Of a stretch of 64,000 nt of DNA, positions 18,376 to 27,149 are shown piece after piece. The stretch covers positions 310,001 to 374,000 of the forward strand of contig CAJOIE010000001.1 of NCBI GenBank assembly GCA_905234605.1, given 5' to 3'. This DNA is from an uncultured Bacteroidaceae bacterium (GTDB taxonomy: Bacteria; Bacteroidota; Bacteroidia; Bacteroidales; Bacteroidaceae). The position numbers were made by a program, and so were the translations under genes. The notes beneath the pieces were generated by a model, which was not told where the DNA came from, did no database searches, and was given only the letters and a program-made list of their open reading frames with translations. Each line of letters starts with the position of its first letter. Positions within the stretch are counted from its first letter, which is position 1.

Positions 18376-19029
18376 TCAGTAGAGCGTCAGGCCCAGCAGC
18401 GTGGACACCAGGCCGAGCACGGCAAGGGTCATCACTATCACGCCGATGATGCGGTTGATGAGCCACAGGCGGACTATGTCGAAGGAGGTGCGCACCTTGT
18501 CGATGACATACGTCAGTCCGTACCACCACAGCATGGCCCCGAGGAAGATGCTCACATAGCCCAGTCCCTGATGCCACGGATGCTCGGGCACGATGAAGGT
18601 GAAGCGGGCAAAGAGGGCCATGAAGAGGAACACGATGAGCGGGTTGCTCAGCGTGACGAAGAAGCTGGTGGCGAGGTTGGAGTAGAGCGTGCCTCGCTTG
18701 CGCGACGGCTGCCGCAGCTGCGGGCGGCTGCGGTAGGTGAACAGCCCGAAGCCGAAGAGCAGCACGCTGCCCACCAGCTGGAGGATGTACATCGTGCGGG
18801 GCTGCTCGATGAACTCCAGCACGAAGCTCATGCCCATGCCCGTGATGATGGCATAGAGCATGTCGCTCAGGGCTGCGCCCAGACCCGTGACGAGGCCGAA
18901 GTGACGGCCCTTGTTGAGCGTGCGCTGGATGCACAGCACGCCCACAGGCCCCATGGGGGCACTGCACAGAATGCCTATCACGAGGCCCTTCACCGTGAGG
19001 TCGAGTAGCTGTATGTGTTCAAACCACAT
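18376..19029 (-). CDS. LysE-family amino-acid exporter
   Basis: A 217-residue inner-membrane protein with about six hydrophobic helices. The first helix region 'GILCSAPMGPVGVLCIQRTL' contains the LysE-family GPxGxLxxxxxL pattern, and 'LATSFFVTLSNPLIVFLF' matches the central NP-containing helix. The family exports amino acids or small metabolites; the substrate cannot be assigned. Start at 19027-19029 (MWFEHIQLLDL) is favoured over the longer MWIYLPTFVLT form because the conserved part begins just after it; both remain possible. Confidence 0.85.
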   Translation of the reverse strand: MWFEHIQLLDLTVKGLVIGILCSAPMGPVGVLCIQRTLNKGRHFGLVTGLGAALSDMLYAIITGMGMSFVLEFIEQPRTMYILQLVGSVLLFGFGLFTYRSRPQLRQPSRKRGTLYSNLATSFFVTLSNPLIVFLFMALFARFTFIVPEHPWHQGLGYVSIFLGAMLWWYGLTYVIDKVRTSFDIVRLWLINRIIGVIVMTLAVLGLVSTLLGLTLY

Positions 19030-19447
19030 CGTGAGCACAAAGGTCGGTAAATAAATCCACAAACCACCACTTCGCCATCACATTTGCGCCACACGGGCAC
19101 ACGACGACAGCGTCACGACTGCATTTTAGACGGGAATATGCAGGCAGTCTCAAAAGTTTGTCTACTTTTACGGCGCACTAACTCTCATGGCATTGCCCTG
19201 ACAGCCACGCTGCACGGCACAGGCCGCGGCAACACCCTGCATGGCCGTAGGTAAAGACCCTGCACCGTAGTGTGCCATCACCCTGCACCGTGACGAACAT
19301 CACCCTGCACCGTAGTGCAGCAACACCCTGCATGCCCTTCAGCACTGCACGGCAGGCCCCATCAATCCGCCATGCATCAAAGCACCAGCCACCGCCCGTC
19401 CCGTTTTTCCTGACTTACCAAATCCCTAATTCCATAATTTCAACATT
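19030..19447. other. Divergent intergenic region containing array C
   Basis: This 418-base stretch lies between two divergently transcribed genes, the LysE exporter and the glucokinase. Apart from array C (about 19232-19337) I see no gene, RNA or complete promoter; a TTTG at 19157-19160 lacks a good -7 partner. Because the genes diverge, array C here is not at a transcript end, unlike several other arrays. Confidence 0.6.
19232..19337. repeat. TGCA-centred 22-23 bp periodic repeat, array C
   Basis: ACCCTGCA units begin at 19234, 19257, 19280, 19302 and 19325 (steps 23, 23, 22, 23). Typical full units read CACCCTGCACCGTG. The spacers differ in sequence while the unit and step are conserved. 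It lies upstream of both flanking genes. Confidence 0.88.
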
Positions 19448-20401
19448 ATGAAACCCTACGTTATAGGCCTCGACCTTGGAGGCACAAACTCAGTGTTCGG
19501 CATCGTGGACGCCAACGCCAATGTCGTGGCCACCACCAGCATCAAGACCCAGGGCCACGGCGACATCAACCAGTATGTCGACGCCTGCGTGGCTGCACTC
19601 CAGCCCGTGATAGCCCAGGTGGGAGGCATCGACCAGATACACGCCATGGGCATAGGCGCTCCCAACGGCAACTACTACACCGGCTCCATCGAGTTCGCCC
19701 CCAACCTGCCGTGGAAGGGACAGATACCTCTGGCTCAGCTCTTCTCACAACGTCTCGGCATTCCCGTGCGCCTCACCAACGACGCCAACGCTGCTGCCAT
19801 AGGCGAGATGCAGTATGGCGCAGCCAAGGGCATGCAGAACTTCATCATGATAACCCTCGGCACGGGCGTGGGTTCCGGCATAGTGGTCAACGGACAGGTG
19901 GTGTATGGCTGCGACGGCTTCGCCGGCGAACTGGGCCACGTCATCGTGGAGCGAGGAGGACGTCAGTGCGGATGCGGCCGCCGCGGATGCCTCGAGACAT
20001 ACTGCTCGGCCACAGGCGTGGCACGCACGGCACGCGAGATACTCGAGAAGAGCAGCCGCCAGACACTGCTGCGCGACATACCCCTCGACAAGATAGAGTC
20101 GCGCGACGTGGCAATGGCTGCCGCCAAAGGCGACGAGGTGGCACGGCAGATATTCGAGGAGACAGGGCGCATACTGGGCGAGGCATGTGCCGACTTCGCC
20201 GCCTTCTCCAGCCCCGAGGCATTCATCTTCTTCGGCGGACTAACCAAGGCCGGCGACCTCATCATGGACCCCATCAGGCGGGCCTACGACGCCTCCGTGC
20301 TACAGATATTCCGCGGCAAGGCCAAGATGCTCGTCAGCGAGCTCGACGGGGCAGCAGCTGCTGTGCTCGGAGCCAGCGCACTGGGCTGGGAGGTGAAGTA
20401 G
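19448..20401 (+). CDS. glk: ROK-family glucokinase
   Basis: This 317-residue sugar kinase phosphorylates glucose (or a related hexose) with ATP. It has the N-terminal phosphate-binding loop 'VIGLDLGGTNSVFGIVD', catalytic block 'LTNDANAAAIGEMQYGAAKG', second phosphate loop 'MITLGTGVGSGIVVNGQ', and the ROK zinc site formed by 'GELGHVIV' and 'CGCGRRGCLETYCSA'. Length matches ROK glucokinases and no DNA-binding domain is present, so it is an enzyme and not a ROK repressor. It stands alone on the plus strand. Confidence 0.92.
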   Translation: MKPYVIGLDLGGTNSVFGIVDANANVVATTSIKTQGHGDINQYVDACVAALQPVIAQVGGIDQIHAMGIGAPNGNYYTGSIEFAPNLPWKGQIPLAQLFSQRLGIPVRLTNDANAAAIGEMQYGAAKGMQNFIMITLGTGVGSGIVVNGQVVYGCDGFAGELGHVIVERGGRQCGCGRRGCLETYCSATGVARTAREILEKSSRQTLLRDIPLDKIESRDVAMAAAKGDEVARQIFEETGRILGEACADFAAFSSPEAFIFFGGLTKAGDLIMDPIRRAYDASVLQIFRGKAKMLVSELDGAAAAVLGASALGWEVK

Positions 20402-20482
20402 AAGCCTCTCCCCCGCCATCCCGCTCACCGCAGGAGCAGCCCACAAGGCTCTACTGCCGCAAGTGCCGGAGCATTGCCTTAA

Positions 20483-20674
20483 CAACCCACAGGAACTGAC
20501 GCGCTACCGGTGGATTACGTTCCTCCGTGCGCAAAGCCCGTCATCGTGGTGGATGGAGGCTATCATGCAGAACGGCAGCAACAGTGGGACAATGCCCCGC
20601 GCGAACAGGCCTTGCAGCAGGCAGGCGGCATCTTCCTCGGCTCAACGCACGACTATGCCCTGACACTGCCTTGA
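20483..20674 (+). pseudogene. Fossil C-terminal piece of a DUF559-type endonuclease-like gene
   Basis: One frame, open only from a stop at 20480-20482, reads 'VDYVPPCAKPVIVVDGGYHA' then 'ERQQQWDNAPREQAL' and ends at TGA 20672-20674. This strongly resembles the DUF559 / very-short-patch-like endonuclease core (VDFxCPExxLVIEVDGxxHxxxxxxxDxxRxxxL), with catalytic-type D and H retained. The N-terminal half is absent and the usual final 'vLRF' strand is replaced, so I call it a decayed remnant in the gap between glk and pepT. Confidence 0.55.
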
Positions 20675-20707
20675 CAACATCATGTCACAAATAGTATCAC
20701 ACTCTCA

Positions 20708-21988
20708 ATGAACTCAACAACTCAGACACATTCTGCTCCCTCCCAGACAGGGAGGGAGGGCGAAGAGTCTGCCCTCGTAGCACGCTTCCTCGACTACGTA
20801 GGCTACGACACACAGTCGGCCGAGGATGCCGAGGGATGCCCGAGCACAGCCAAGCAGCTCACCTTCGCCCGACATCTGGCCGACACGCTGGAGGAGATGG
20901 GGCTCGAGGATGTCGCCCTCGACGAACAAGGCTATATCTATGCCACGCTGCCGTCCAACATACCCGCCGACGTGCCCACCGTGGGCTTCATAGCACACTA
21001 CGACACCAGCCCCGACTGCTCGGGAGCAGGCATACGACCGCGCATCGTAAGCAACTACGACGGCACCGACATAGTGCTCGATGCCGAGCAGGGCATCGTG
21101 ACCAGCCCACGCCTCTTCCCCGAGATGCTGCGCCACGTGGGCGAAGACCTCATCGTCACCGACGGGCACACACTGCTCGGAGCCGACGACAAGGCCGGCA
21201 TAGCCGAGATAGTGGAGGCCATGGCCTACCTCATGGCACACCCCGAGGTGCCACACGGACGCATACGCATAGCCTTCAACCCCGACGAGGAGATAGGCGC
21301 AGGCGCACACCTCTTCGACGTGGACAAGTTCGGGGCCGACTGGGCCTACACCATGGACGGCTCCGAGGTGGGCGAGCTGGAGTATGAGAACTTCAATGCC
21401 GCATCGGCACGCATCACCATACACGGCCTCAACGTGCACCCAGGCTACGCAAAAGGCAAGATGCGCAACGCCGCACGCATAGCTGCCGAGTTCGCCCAGG
21501 CCATGCCAGGGCAAGAGGTGCCGGAGCACACCGAGGGCTACGAGGGCTTCTACCACCTCACAGCCATCAACGCCACCGTGGAGCAGGCCACACTGTCATA
21601 CATCATACGCGACCACGACCGTCAGCTCTTCGAGCAGCGCAAGCAGCACATAGAGCAGCTGGCAGCACGCTTCAGCGAGCGCTATGGCGAGGGGAGCGTG
21701 GAGTGCGACGTGCGCGACCAGTACTACAACATGCGCCAGCAGCTCGAGGGCAAGGAGCACATCATCGACATAGCCCGCCGAGCCATAGAGCAGGCTGGCA
21801 TGACGTGCGTGGTTAAGGCCATACGCGGCGGCACCGACGGCGCACAGCTCTCCTTCAAGGGACTGCCATGCCCCAACATCTTCGCCGGAGGCCTCAACTT
21901 CCACGGCCGCCACGAGTTCGTGCCCATCCAGTCGATGGAGAAAGCCATGCACACCGTGGTCAACATCTGCCGCATCGTGGCAGAGTAA
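20708..21988 (+). CDS. pepT: Peptidase T (tripeptide aminopeptidase)
   Basis: A 426-residue cytoplasmic zinc aminopeptidase of the M20 family that removes the N-terminal residue of tripeptides. The di-zinc site residues are visible: '[10 protein letters not shown]', '[13 protein letters not shown]', '[15 protein letters not shown]', '[16 protein letters not shown]' and the final '[17 protein letters not shown]'; '[21 protein letters not shown]' is the PepT substrate-binding block. The N-terminus carries about 20 extra polar residues before '[15 protein letters not shown]', so the true start may be slightly later. A strong terminator follows. Confidence 0.94.
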   Translation: MNSTTQTHSAPSQTGREGEESALVARFLDYVGYDTQSAEDAEGCPSTAKQLTFARHLADTLEEMGLEDVALDEQGYIYATLPSNIPADVPTVGFIAHYDTSPDCSGAGIRPRIVSNYDGTDIVLDAEQGIVTSPRLFPEMLRHVGEDLIVTDGHTLLGADDKAGIAEIVEAMAYLMAHPEVPHGRIRIAFNPDEEIGAGAHLFDVDKFGADWAYTMDGSEVGELEYENFNAASARITIHGLNVHPGYAKGKMRNAARIAAEFAQAMPGQEVPEHTEGYEGFYHLTAINATVEQATLSYIIRDHDRQLFEQRKQHIEQLAARFSERYGEGSVECDVRDQYYNMRQQLEGKEHIIDIARRAIEQAGMTCVVKAIRGGTDGAQLSFKGLPCPNIFAGGLNFHGRHEFVPIQSMEKAMHTVVNICRIVAE

Positions 21989-22020
21989 GCTGCCCATAGG
22001 TTCTAACAAACTGACTGTCG

Positions 22021-22054
22021 CTCCCTGCAAGCCTCCCGCTTGCAGGGAGTTTTT
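22021..22054 (+). terminator. Rho-independent terminator after pepT
   Basis: CTCCCTGCAAG (22021-22031), a 7-base loop, CTTGCAGGGAG (22039-22049), then TTTTT (22050-22054). This is the clearest classic terminator in the window, 32 bases after the pepT stop. Its stem also contains the CCCTGCA/TGCAGGG core seen in the repeat arrays. Confidence 0.9.
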
Positions 22055-22124
22055 GCTGCAAGCCCCAGGTGCGCGCTGGCGGGGAGCAGCCATACCCCTG
22101 TCTGACGGCAGGCAGCATCAATGC

Positions 22125-22159
22125 ATCGGGGCAGGAGCCATTGCAGCTCCTGCCCCGAT
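22125..22159. repeat. 14-bp inverted repeat with 7-base loop
   Basis: ATCGGGGCAGGAGC (22125-22138) pairs perfectly with GCTCCTGCCCCGAT (22146-22159). No T-run follows on either strand. It lies between the pepT terminator and the 3' end of the small peptide gene on the minus strand, so it may end that transcript. Confidence 0.55.
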
Positions 22160-22250
22160 ATTACTATGGCGACCCGTGCGACGCCACAAAGGGCGGGCAC
22201 GGGTCTGTGTGTGTATTGCCGCCAGAGGGGCGACATGGGCTGATGCGTGT

Positions 22251-22403
22251 TTACTCGCCGAAGATGCCCCAGGCCTTCTCCTCGCCTACGAGAGCATCCT
22301 GACTCTGTTCGGCAGGTGTCTGGTTGGAGATAGTGAGCATGATGCTGCTCTGTGCCACCGTGGCAAGCAGCTCGGTGGCTGGCATGATATACTTCTTTTT
22401 CAT
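22251..22403 (-). CDS. Small 50-residue protein of the KKxYIxPAxE type
   Basis: The reading frame encodes MKKKYIMPATELLATVAQSS, then IMLTISNQTPAEQSQDALVGEEKAWGIFGE. The opening 'MKKxYIxPATELL' is a pattern I associate with short, poorly characterised Bacteroidales (especially Prevotella) proteins; their role is unknown. It contains a central hydrophobic stretch and an acidic tail, with no cysteine. It lies about 100 bases downstream of the giant surface protein gene on the same strand and could be co-transcribed. It is below the usual length cut-off for gene calling. Confidence 0.6.
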   Translation of the reverse strand: MKKKYIMPATELLATVAQSSIMLTISNQTPAEQSQDALVGEEKAWGIFGE

Positions 22404-22506
22404 AATGATGCGTCTGTTAAGGTTAATGCCCTCTGACCTGTGGGGCAGGCGGCAGCCTGCGGGGCGCGCCTCCTGCCCCGTGGGTCAGATGTGGCAGGTT
22501 GTGGTG

Positions 22507-25500
22507 TTACTTGCGCACTACCTTCTTGCCGCCTACGACATAGATGCCCTTCTGGGCACGGCTGACGCGCTGGCCTGCAATGTTGAAGATGGTGCCCTGA
22601 GCCTCGGCGGCAGCGATGCGTGCGCTCTCCACAGCTGTGGCGAGCTGGCCGAAGGTGAAGGCCTTCACGCTTGCGCTGGCAACGGTGAGGTAGGCATGGT
22701 TGGCCTTGACGGCGGGCTCTGAACCTTTCTCTACAACGTAGAAGGCGATGACGTCGTCCTGGTTCTGGAGCACATAGGAAGCAGCGGGAGCTGTGATGTC
22801 AGCGTATGTGCCGGTGAGCAGGCCGTCGGTGTAGGTGAGCTCAACGCCCTGGGCATCACCCTCGAGGGTGGCTGAACCTGTGCCATAGAGCACATAAGGC
22901 TTGTTGGCCTTGAGGCCGTCCTCAACAGCAGTGAGCACGAGAGTCTTGCCGTCCTCGTTCACGCTCTCAATGCTGTATGCCTCCAGGCCTTCGGGCACTG
23001 CGGCAGCGAAGGGCAGCATGATGGTGGAGTACTCAGCACCTGTGGGATTGACCTCAACAGAAGGCTTGGCTGTCTCCTGAATGAAGAAGTCGATGTGGCT
23101 GTTCACGGTGAAGAAGCCTGCATCCTGCGAACCGATGTACTGGCTTGCCTCAGTGTTGTAGAGGTTGTAGACACCTTCGGTGCTCGTGGCGCGAACCTCA
23201 ACCTTCAGAGCGTTAGCCACGTCAGTCACGGTGCGGATCTGTGATGTATTGCCGTCGTATGGAATACCGGTGGAAATGTAGCGCACATTGCCGTCGGCAT
23301 CAATCTGGCTGAGGTAGTAGGTGTTGACCTCATCGTCCACCTTGGTGAAGGTAAATGCCTGTGCCAGGTTCTGGTTGGCCTCGGCCTTGTACTGGATGTT
23401 GTAGTAGCCAGCATCCGAGCGGCCACCGGCAATGTAGGTCACAGCCTTTTTGTCGTATGTCCAACCTTCGTAGGTGAGCACGATGTTGAAGAGCTGACCG
23501 TCGGCAGGAGCGTTGAGCTCAGCGGCATTGTAAGTAGTGATGGCCTCATCAAGAGCCGTCAGGGCATCATCTATAGATGTCAGAGTTGCATCTTCAGCGT
23601 CGTGAGCATCCTGGGCAGTTGCCAGTGCTGCGGCATAGGCATCCACGACGGTCTGTTCCAGCTGGAACACCTCGTCGCCGATATTTGCAGTGATAGCGGC
23701 AGGAGCAGCGTCTATGGCAGCCTGTAGCTTGGCCTTAGCGGCATCGAGAGCAATAGGAGCCCATGTGTCGTCGTCGCAGAGGAGCACGGGAGCATAGAAG
23801 CTCTGCCATGTGCCGGCATTCAGATGGCCGCTGATGGCAATGGTGACTTCTTCGCCAGTGGTCTCGAAAGTGATGTAGCGATACTGCCAGCCACGGCCTG
23901 CATTACCGTTGCTGTAGGTGCCATCTTCGCTGAAGTTGGTGTCACCTGCGGTATCGATACCCTTACCCGTGTCGCCGATCAGGAGGAACGGAGTGCTAAC
24001 GGCATCGGCCTCACCGACCTTCACGCTCAGGTTCATCGTCGTAGTAGAAACGCCGCGTCCGGCAACCTTCACTACATACTTACCGGCAGGAAGAGTAACG
24101 GTAGCAGAAGATGTCAGGTCAGTGGCTGAACCGCTCCACTTGTCGAAGTAGGACTCGTCACTGACATAGCCCTGACCGTTTGTAGTGTCATAGTTACCCT
24201 TGCCCCAAGTGCCGAGCAGTGAGGATGCATCGTTGCTGTAGGCAGCAGTGATTGTAGTGTACTCCAGCACCTTGAGTTCCTGTGTTGCAGCGACAATAGT
24301 GGCAGCAGTCATCTCGCTGTTTGCAGCGGCAGCTTCGGCAGCCTCGGTGTCTACGCCAATAGTCTTTGCGTATGCAATCTCGGCTGCATGAGCATTGTAT
24401 GACGGAGCGGCAGCAACAAGGGCGGCGGTGGCAGCGGTGATAGTCTCAGCAGCTGCGTTGTAGCCTTCCACGGTAGCCTCGGGAGTGGCACTGCAAGCAG
24501 CAACGAGAGCGGCCTTCTCAGAACCTGTTACGTTGGTGTTAGCGGCCATAGCGGCAGCAGCAGCCGTGCCTGCTTCCTGCCATGCCTGCATTGCGCCGGC
24601 AAGGAAGCTGCTGTAGGTCAGACTCAGATGACTGACATAGATGGCGGGAGTGAAGTCTGCACCTGTGTTATTATTGCCTGTGCCATAACCTAAGCTAATG
24701 GTTAGAGGAGCTGCTTCATTGATGGTTACAGTAATCGTGTGGGTGGTCCAGCTGCTCTTTCCTTTCATCCATTCTGTTGAGCTATCGGTATATTTTGTAT
24801 CGCCAACTTGAGCGTAGAACAGATTATTATAAGTTTGACCTTTTGTAGAACCATTGACGTTCTCGACATCAAAGGTCAGAGTATAGACACCAGCGGGAAC
24901 GGGTTCTGTTGTCTGATAATACGAAGTGAAGTTGGTTTGCCAACGGCACTCAAAACCGAGAGCATACTCAGAAGATAAGTGTGTATCGTCTGCGGTAGGC
25001 GATGCAAAACGTACATTTGACTCTCCACCAATTGGATAAGAACCTTGATCATGGTAATCATCTGAAGCTAAGAGGGTCCAGCCGTCTAAAGAAGCGAAAT
25101 CGGCATTCTCCACGAAGATGGCCGTGACATCCTTACCGTCCATTGCCACTTCGACGGCGGCATTCAAGGCGGCGGCAGCGGTGTTCACTTGCTCCTGCGT
25201 TGCGCTGTCGTTGTTGTAGACACCCTGAGCAGTGGTAATAGCTGTTGCCAGGCCGCTGTCTTCAAGCACGTTGTTGGCAGCTGTAGCGGCTGTGATAGCA
25301 TTCTGCAGCACGTCCTTCACCACAGTAGCCGTGTACTCAATCTTCACACCATCGAATACGAGGTGAGGATTGGCACCAGAGCCACTGCCTGTAGATTGGT
25401 AGCCCAGACGGATTTGACCAGCCGTTTCAGCAGCGAGGGTGAACTCTACGGTCTGATTTACCCAAGAGCCGACGGTAGTGTTGATGGCCACCGTGCGGTT

Positions 25501-26007
25501 TGTTCCGCTTGTGGGGAAGAAGCCCGTGTAGGTGGTATTGGCCTGTGTGCCACTGATGCAGTAGATGGGGAAGGTAATGGTGTACTTACCTGCAGCAAGA
25601 GTCACATCCTGATAGTAGTAGCCACCGCAGCCCCATACGGCGAAGAAGCCAAGGCCATTGGTGGAACCTGCGTCTGGACCGGCAGCAGGAGCTGCTACGT
25701 TGCTACCTTTCAGCTGGTTGGTGGAGCCGTATGCGAGCACGCCACCACCCATTGCAGAGTTGGGATAGTCGGCTTTGCTGTTATCACCTTTAGTGACTAC
25801 ATATGTCCATCCGGTGACATCCTGGAAACCATAGACATCACCTGAACCTGCGGCTATGTCCTTACCATAACCGCAAATGTCGGCAGTGATAACGGGGCCT
25901 TCAGAGAAGTCGGCATTCATGAGGTACGTGCTTGTGACGTCCGTCTGTGCCGATGCTGCACCACTGACGAGCAGCAGCGCAGCTGCAATGAGTTTGTTTA
26001 ACTTCAT
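22507..26007 (-). CDS. Giant secreted surface protein with carbohydrate-binding-like and helical modules
   Basis: The 1166-residue product has a signal peptide (MKLNKLIAAALLLVSGAASAQ) and opens 'TDVTSTYLMNADFSEG', like the toroid protein at 28769. Three jelly-roll-like modules are suggested ('YYYQDVTLAAGKYTITFPIY', about 130-225; 'PVPAGVYTLTFDVENVNG', about 360-470; 'TVTLPAGKYVVKVAGRGV', about 640-760), separated by Ala-rich helical repeats of FIVAR type. A beta-rich segment (about 860-1000) may be a lectin-like module. It ends 'TIFNIAGQRVSRAQKGIYVV' plus GGKKVVRK, a type IX-like sorting tail. No catalytic motif is visible; adhesion or glycan binding is an inference. Base composition is lower in GC near 24650-25080. 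Confidence 0.7.
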   Translation of the reverse strand: MKLNKLIAAALLLVSGAASAQTDVTSTYLMNADFSEGPVITADICGYGKDIAAGSGDVYGFQDVTGWTYVVTKGDNSKADYPNSAMGGGVLAYGSTNQLKGSNVAAPAAGPDAGSTNGLGFFAVWGCGGYYYQDVTLAAGKYTITFPIYCISGTQANTTYTGFFPTSGTNRTVAINTTVGSWVNQTVEFTLAAETAGQIRLGYQSTGSGSGANPHLVFDGVKIEYTATVVKDVLQNAITAATAANNVLEDSGLATAITTAQGVYNNDSATQEQVNTAAAALNAAVEVAMDGKDVTAIFVENADFASLDGWTLLASDDYHDQGSYPIGGESNVRFASPTADDTHLSSEYALGFECRWQTNFTSYYQTTEPVPAGVYTLTFDVENVNGSTKGQTYNNLFYAQVGDTKYTDSSTEWMKGKSSWTTHTITVTINEAAPLTISLGYGTGNNNTGADFTPAIYVSHLSLTYSSFLAGAMQAWQEAGTAAAAAMAANTNVTGSEKAALVAACSATPEATVEGYNAAAETITAATAALVAAAPSYNAHAAEIAYAKTIGVDTEAAEAAAANSEMTAATIVAATQELKVLEYTTITAAYSNDASSLLGTWGKGNYDTTNGQGYVSDESYFDKWSGSATDLTSSATVTLPAGKYVVKVAGRGVSTTTMNLSVKVGEADAVSTPFLLIGDTGKGIDTAGDTNFSEDGTYSNGNAGRGWQYRYITFETTGEEVTIAISGHLNAGTWQSFYAPVLLCDDDTWAPIALDAAKAKLQAAIDAAPAAITANIGDEVFQLEQTVVDAYAAALATAQDAHDAEDATLTSIDDALTALDEAITTYNAAELNAPADGQLFNIVLTYEGWTYDKKAVTYIAGGRSDAGYYNIQYKAEANQNLAQAFTFTKVDDEVNTYYLSQIDADGNVRYISTGIPYDGNTSQIRTVTDVANALKVEVRATSTEGVYNLYNTEASQYIGSQDAGFFTVNSHIDFFIQETAKPSVEVNPTGAEYSTIMLPFAAAVPEGLEAYSIESVNEDGKTLVLTAVEDGLKANKPYVLYGTGSATLEGDAQGVELTYTDGLLTGTYADITAPAASYVLQNQDDVIAFYVVEKGSEPAVKANHAYLTVASASVKAFTFGQLATAVESARIAAAEAQGTIFNIAGQRVSRAQKGIYVVGGKKVVRK

Positions 26008-26037
26008 GTTAGTTAATAATTAGTTAATATTGGTGTG

Positions 26038-26319
26038 TTATGCTAAATGTATATATTCGTGTGGTGTCAAGACAGGCAAGGATGAGTGTATGAAATCTTT
26101 TCCATTTCTCGTAATGATGCTGTCTACCCCCATTGCGACAGCAGAACAAGACTGCGTGGCATCCTCAAAATCGGCAAAGGGTGACATAAATGCCTCATCA
26201 ACTATCTGCTCAGTGGCATTTGTCTCCCTTACGAATAACCTCAATATGCCCAATGACTTACGCCCTTTAGCCTTGTTGCGTTTCTCCGAATAGTGGGATG
26301 CTGTGTTTATTGTTTGCAT
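26038..26319 (-). pseudogene. Truncated PIN-domain (VapC-like) protein, C-terminal part
   Basis: The last 60 or so residues contain 'EQIVDEAFMSPFADFEDATQ', then 'AMGVDSIITRNGKDF' and 'LPVLTPHEYI', matching the C-terminal half of PIN ribonuclease toxins (DFEDAxQ ... xITRNxKDF ... PVxTPxEF). The N-terminal half with the first catalytic aspartate is missing: the frame from the only reasonable ATG (26317-26319) has about 35 unrelated or diverged residues first. No antitoxin gene adjoins it. A promoter-like TACCTTTG lies 5 bases before the ATG. Probably a dead toxin fragment. Confidence 0.6.
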
Positions 26320-26324
26320 CGCTG

Positions 26325-26332
26325 CAAAGGTA
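26325..26332 (-). promoter_or_regulatory. Candidate -7 element before the PIN fragment
   Basis: The minus strand reads TACCTTTG. The best -33 partner (TTGC at 26347-26350) is only 17 bases away and imperfect. Transcription from here would give a nearly leaderless message for the PIN fragment. Confidence 0.35.
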
Positions 26333-26461
26333 ATAACTTTTGCTATTTGCAAGTGCCTGGAGTGGTATTTTTGCATGACTCTGTGATGAGGGCCGCACAG
26401 CGATGCGCCACTTGCCGCCGGAGTGCGACCTGCACAGCGGCAGGCCACAGGTCATTTATGC

Positions 26462-26938
26462 TCAGTCGCCGAGGTCGAAGTCGAAGTCGGCGAAGAATGA
26501 GGGTGTGTCGTCGGCCGAGGCGGCGTAGTCGTCGAGGGCGCGCCGCTCCTTCTTGGTGGGGCGTCCGGTGCCCCGTGCACGGTCGATGAAGCCGCTTATG
26601 CGCTGCATCTCGAGGAGCTCGTACTGCTCGGGCGGTGTGACGTTGGCGAGCACGTCGGGCAGCAGGCGCGCTCCCACTCGGTGCTCTATGGCCTGCATGA
26701 TGCGGAAGCTGTATGTGACGGGTGGCTTGCGCACCTCGACGATGTCGCCAGGCTTGACCATGCGCGATGCCTTGAGCTGCTGTCCGCCCATGCTCACCTG
26801 TCCGCGCTTGCATGCGGCTGCGGCGAGGGTGCGTGTCTTGAAGATGCGTGCCGCCCAGAGCCACTTGTCGAGGCGTGCGGCTGCTCCGCCGAGGGGCTTG
26901 GCAGCAGGATGTGATGATGGTGTGCTCGTGGATGGCAT
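26462..26938 (-). CDS. hslR: S4-domain RNA-binding protein (Hsp15 family)
   Basis: A 158-residue protein with an S4 RNA-binding domain at about residues 22-85: 'RLDKWLWAARIFKTRTLAAAACKRGQVSMGGQ' and 'VKPGDIVEV'. This is the Hsp15 signature; Hsp15 rescues stalled 50S subunits carrying peptidyl-tRNA after heat stress. The C-terminus is lysine/arginine-rich then acidic ('GRPTKKERRALDDY' to 'FADFDFDLGD'). The first 20 residues are a low-complexity Ser/Pro stretch. Pairing with pth nearby, also acting on stalled peptidyl-tRNA, is suggestive but the genes are separated by array D. Confidence 0.88.
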   Translation of the reverse strand: MPSTSTPSSHPAAKPLGGAAARLDKWLWAARIFKTRTLAAAACKRGQVSMGGQQLKASRMVKPGDIVEVRKPPVTYSFRIMQAIEHRVGARLLPDVLANVTPPEQYELLEMQRISGFIDRARGTGRPTKKERRALDDYAASADDTPSFFADFDFDLGD

Positions 26939-27026
26939 AGGCGGTTAGCTGTCGCTGGCGGGATGCCTGCGTGTCATAATGTCTGGAAGGTGGGGCGGCG
27001 GAATGTGCTAATTGTCTGTTGATGAG

Positions 27027-27128
27027 GCTCCTGCATGTGCCGCCTCGACGGGGTGCAGGGTGATGGCGATGATGGTGCAGAGTCCCGGGCGCTACGGTGC
27101 AGGGTGGTTGCGCCGGTGGGTGCAGGGT
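27027..27128. repeat. TGCA-centred 22-23 bp periodic repeat, array D
   Basis: Cores start at 27032, 27054, 27076, 27098 and 27121 (steps 22, 22, 22, 23). Units read GGGTGCAGGGTGATGG, GGTGCAGAGTC, CGGTGCAGGGTGG and GGGTGCAGGGTGG. The array sits between the end of pth and the start of hslR, both on the minus strand, so it is a same-strand gap. Confidence 0.82.
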
Positions 27129-27149
27129 GGTTGGCGTGACAGCGACGGG

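Noticed and set aside
19448-20401. ROK transcription repressor
   Set aside because: There is no N-terminal helix-turn-helix; the protein starts directly at the kinase phosphate loop and is of normal glucokinase length.
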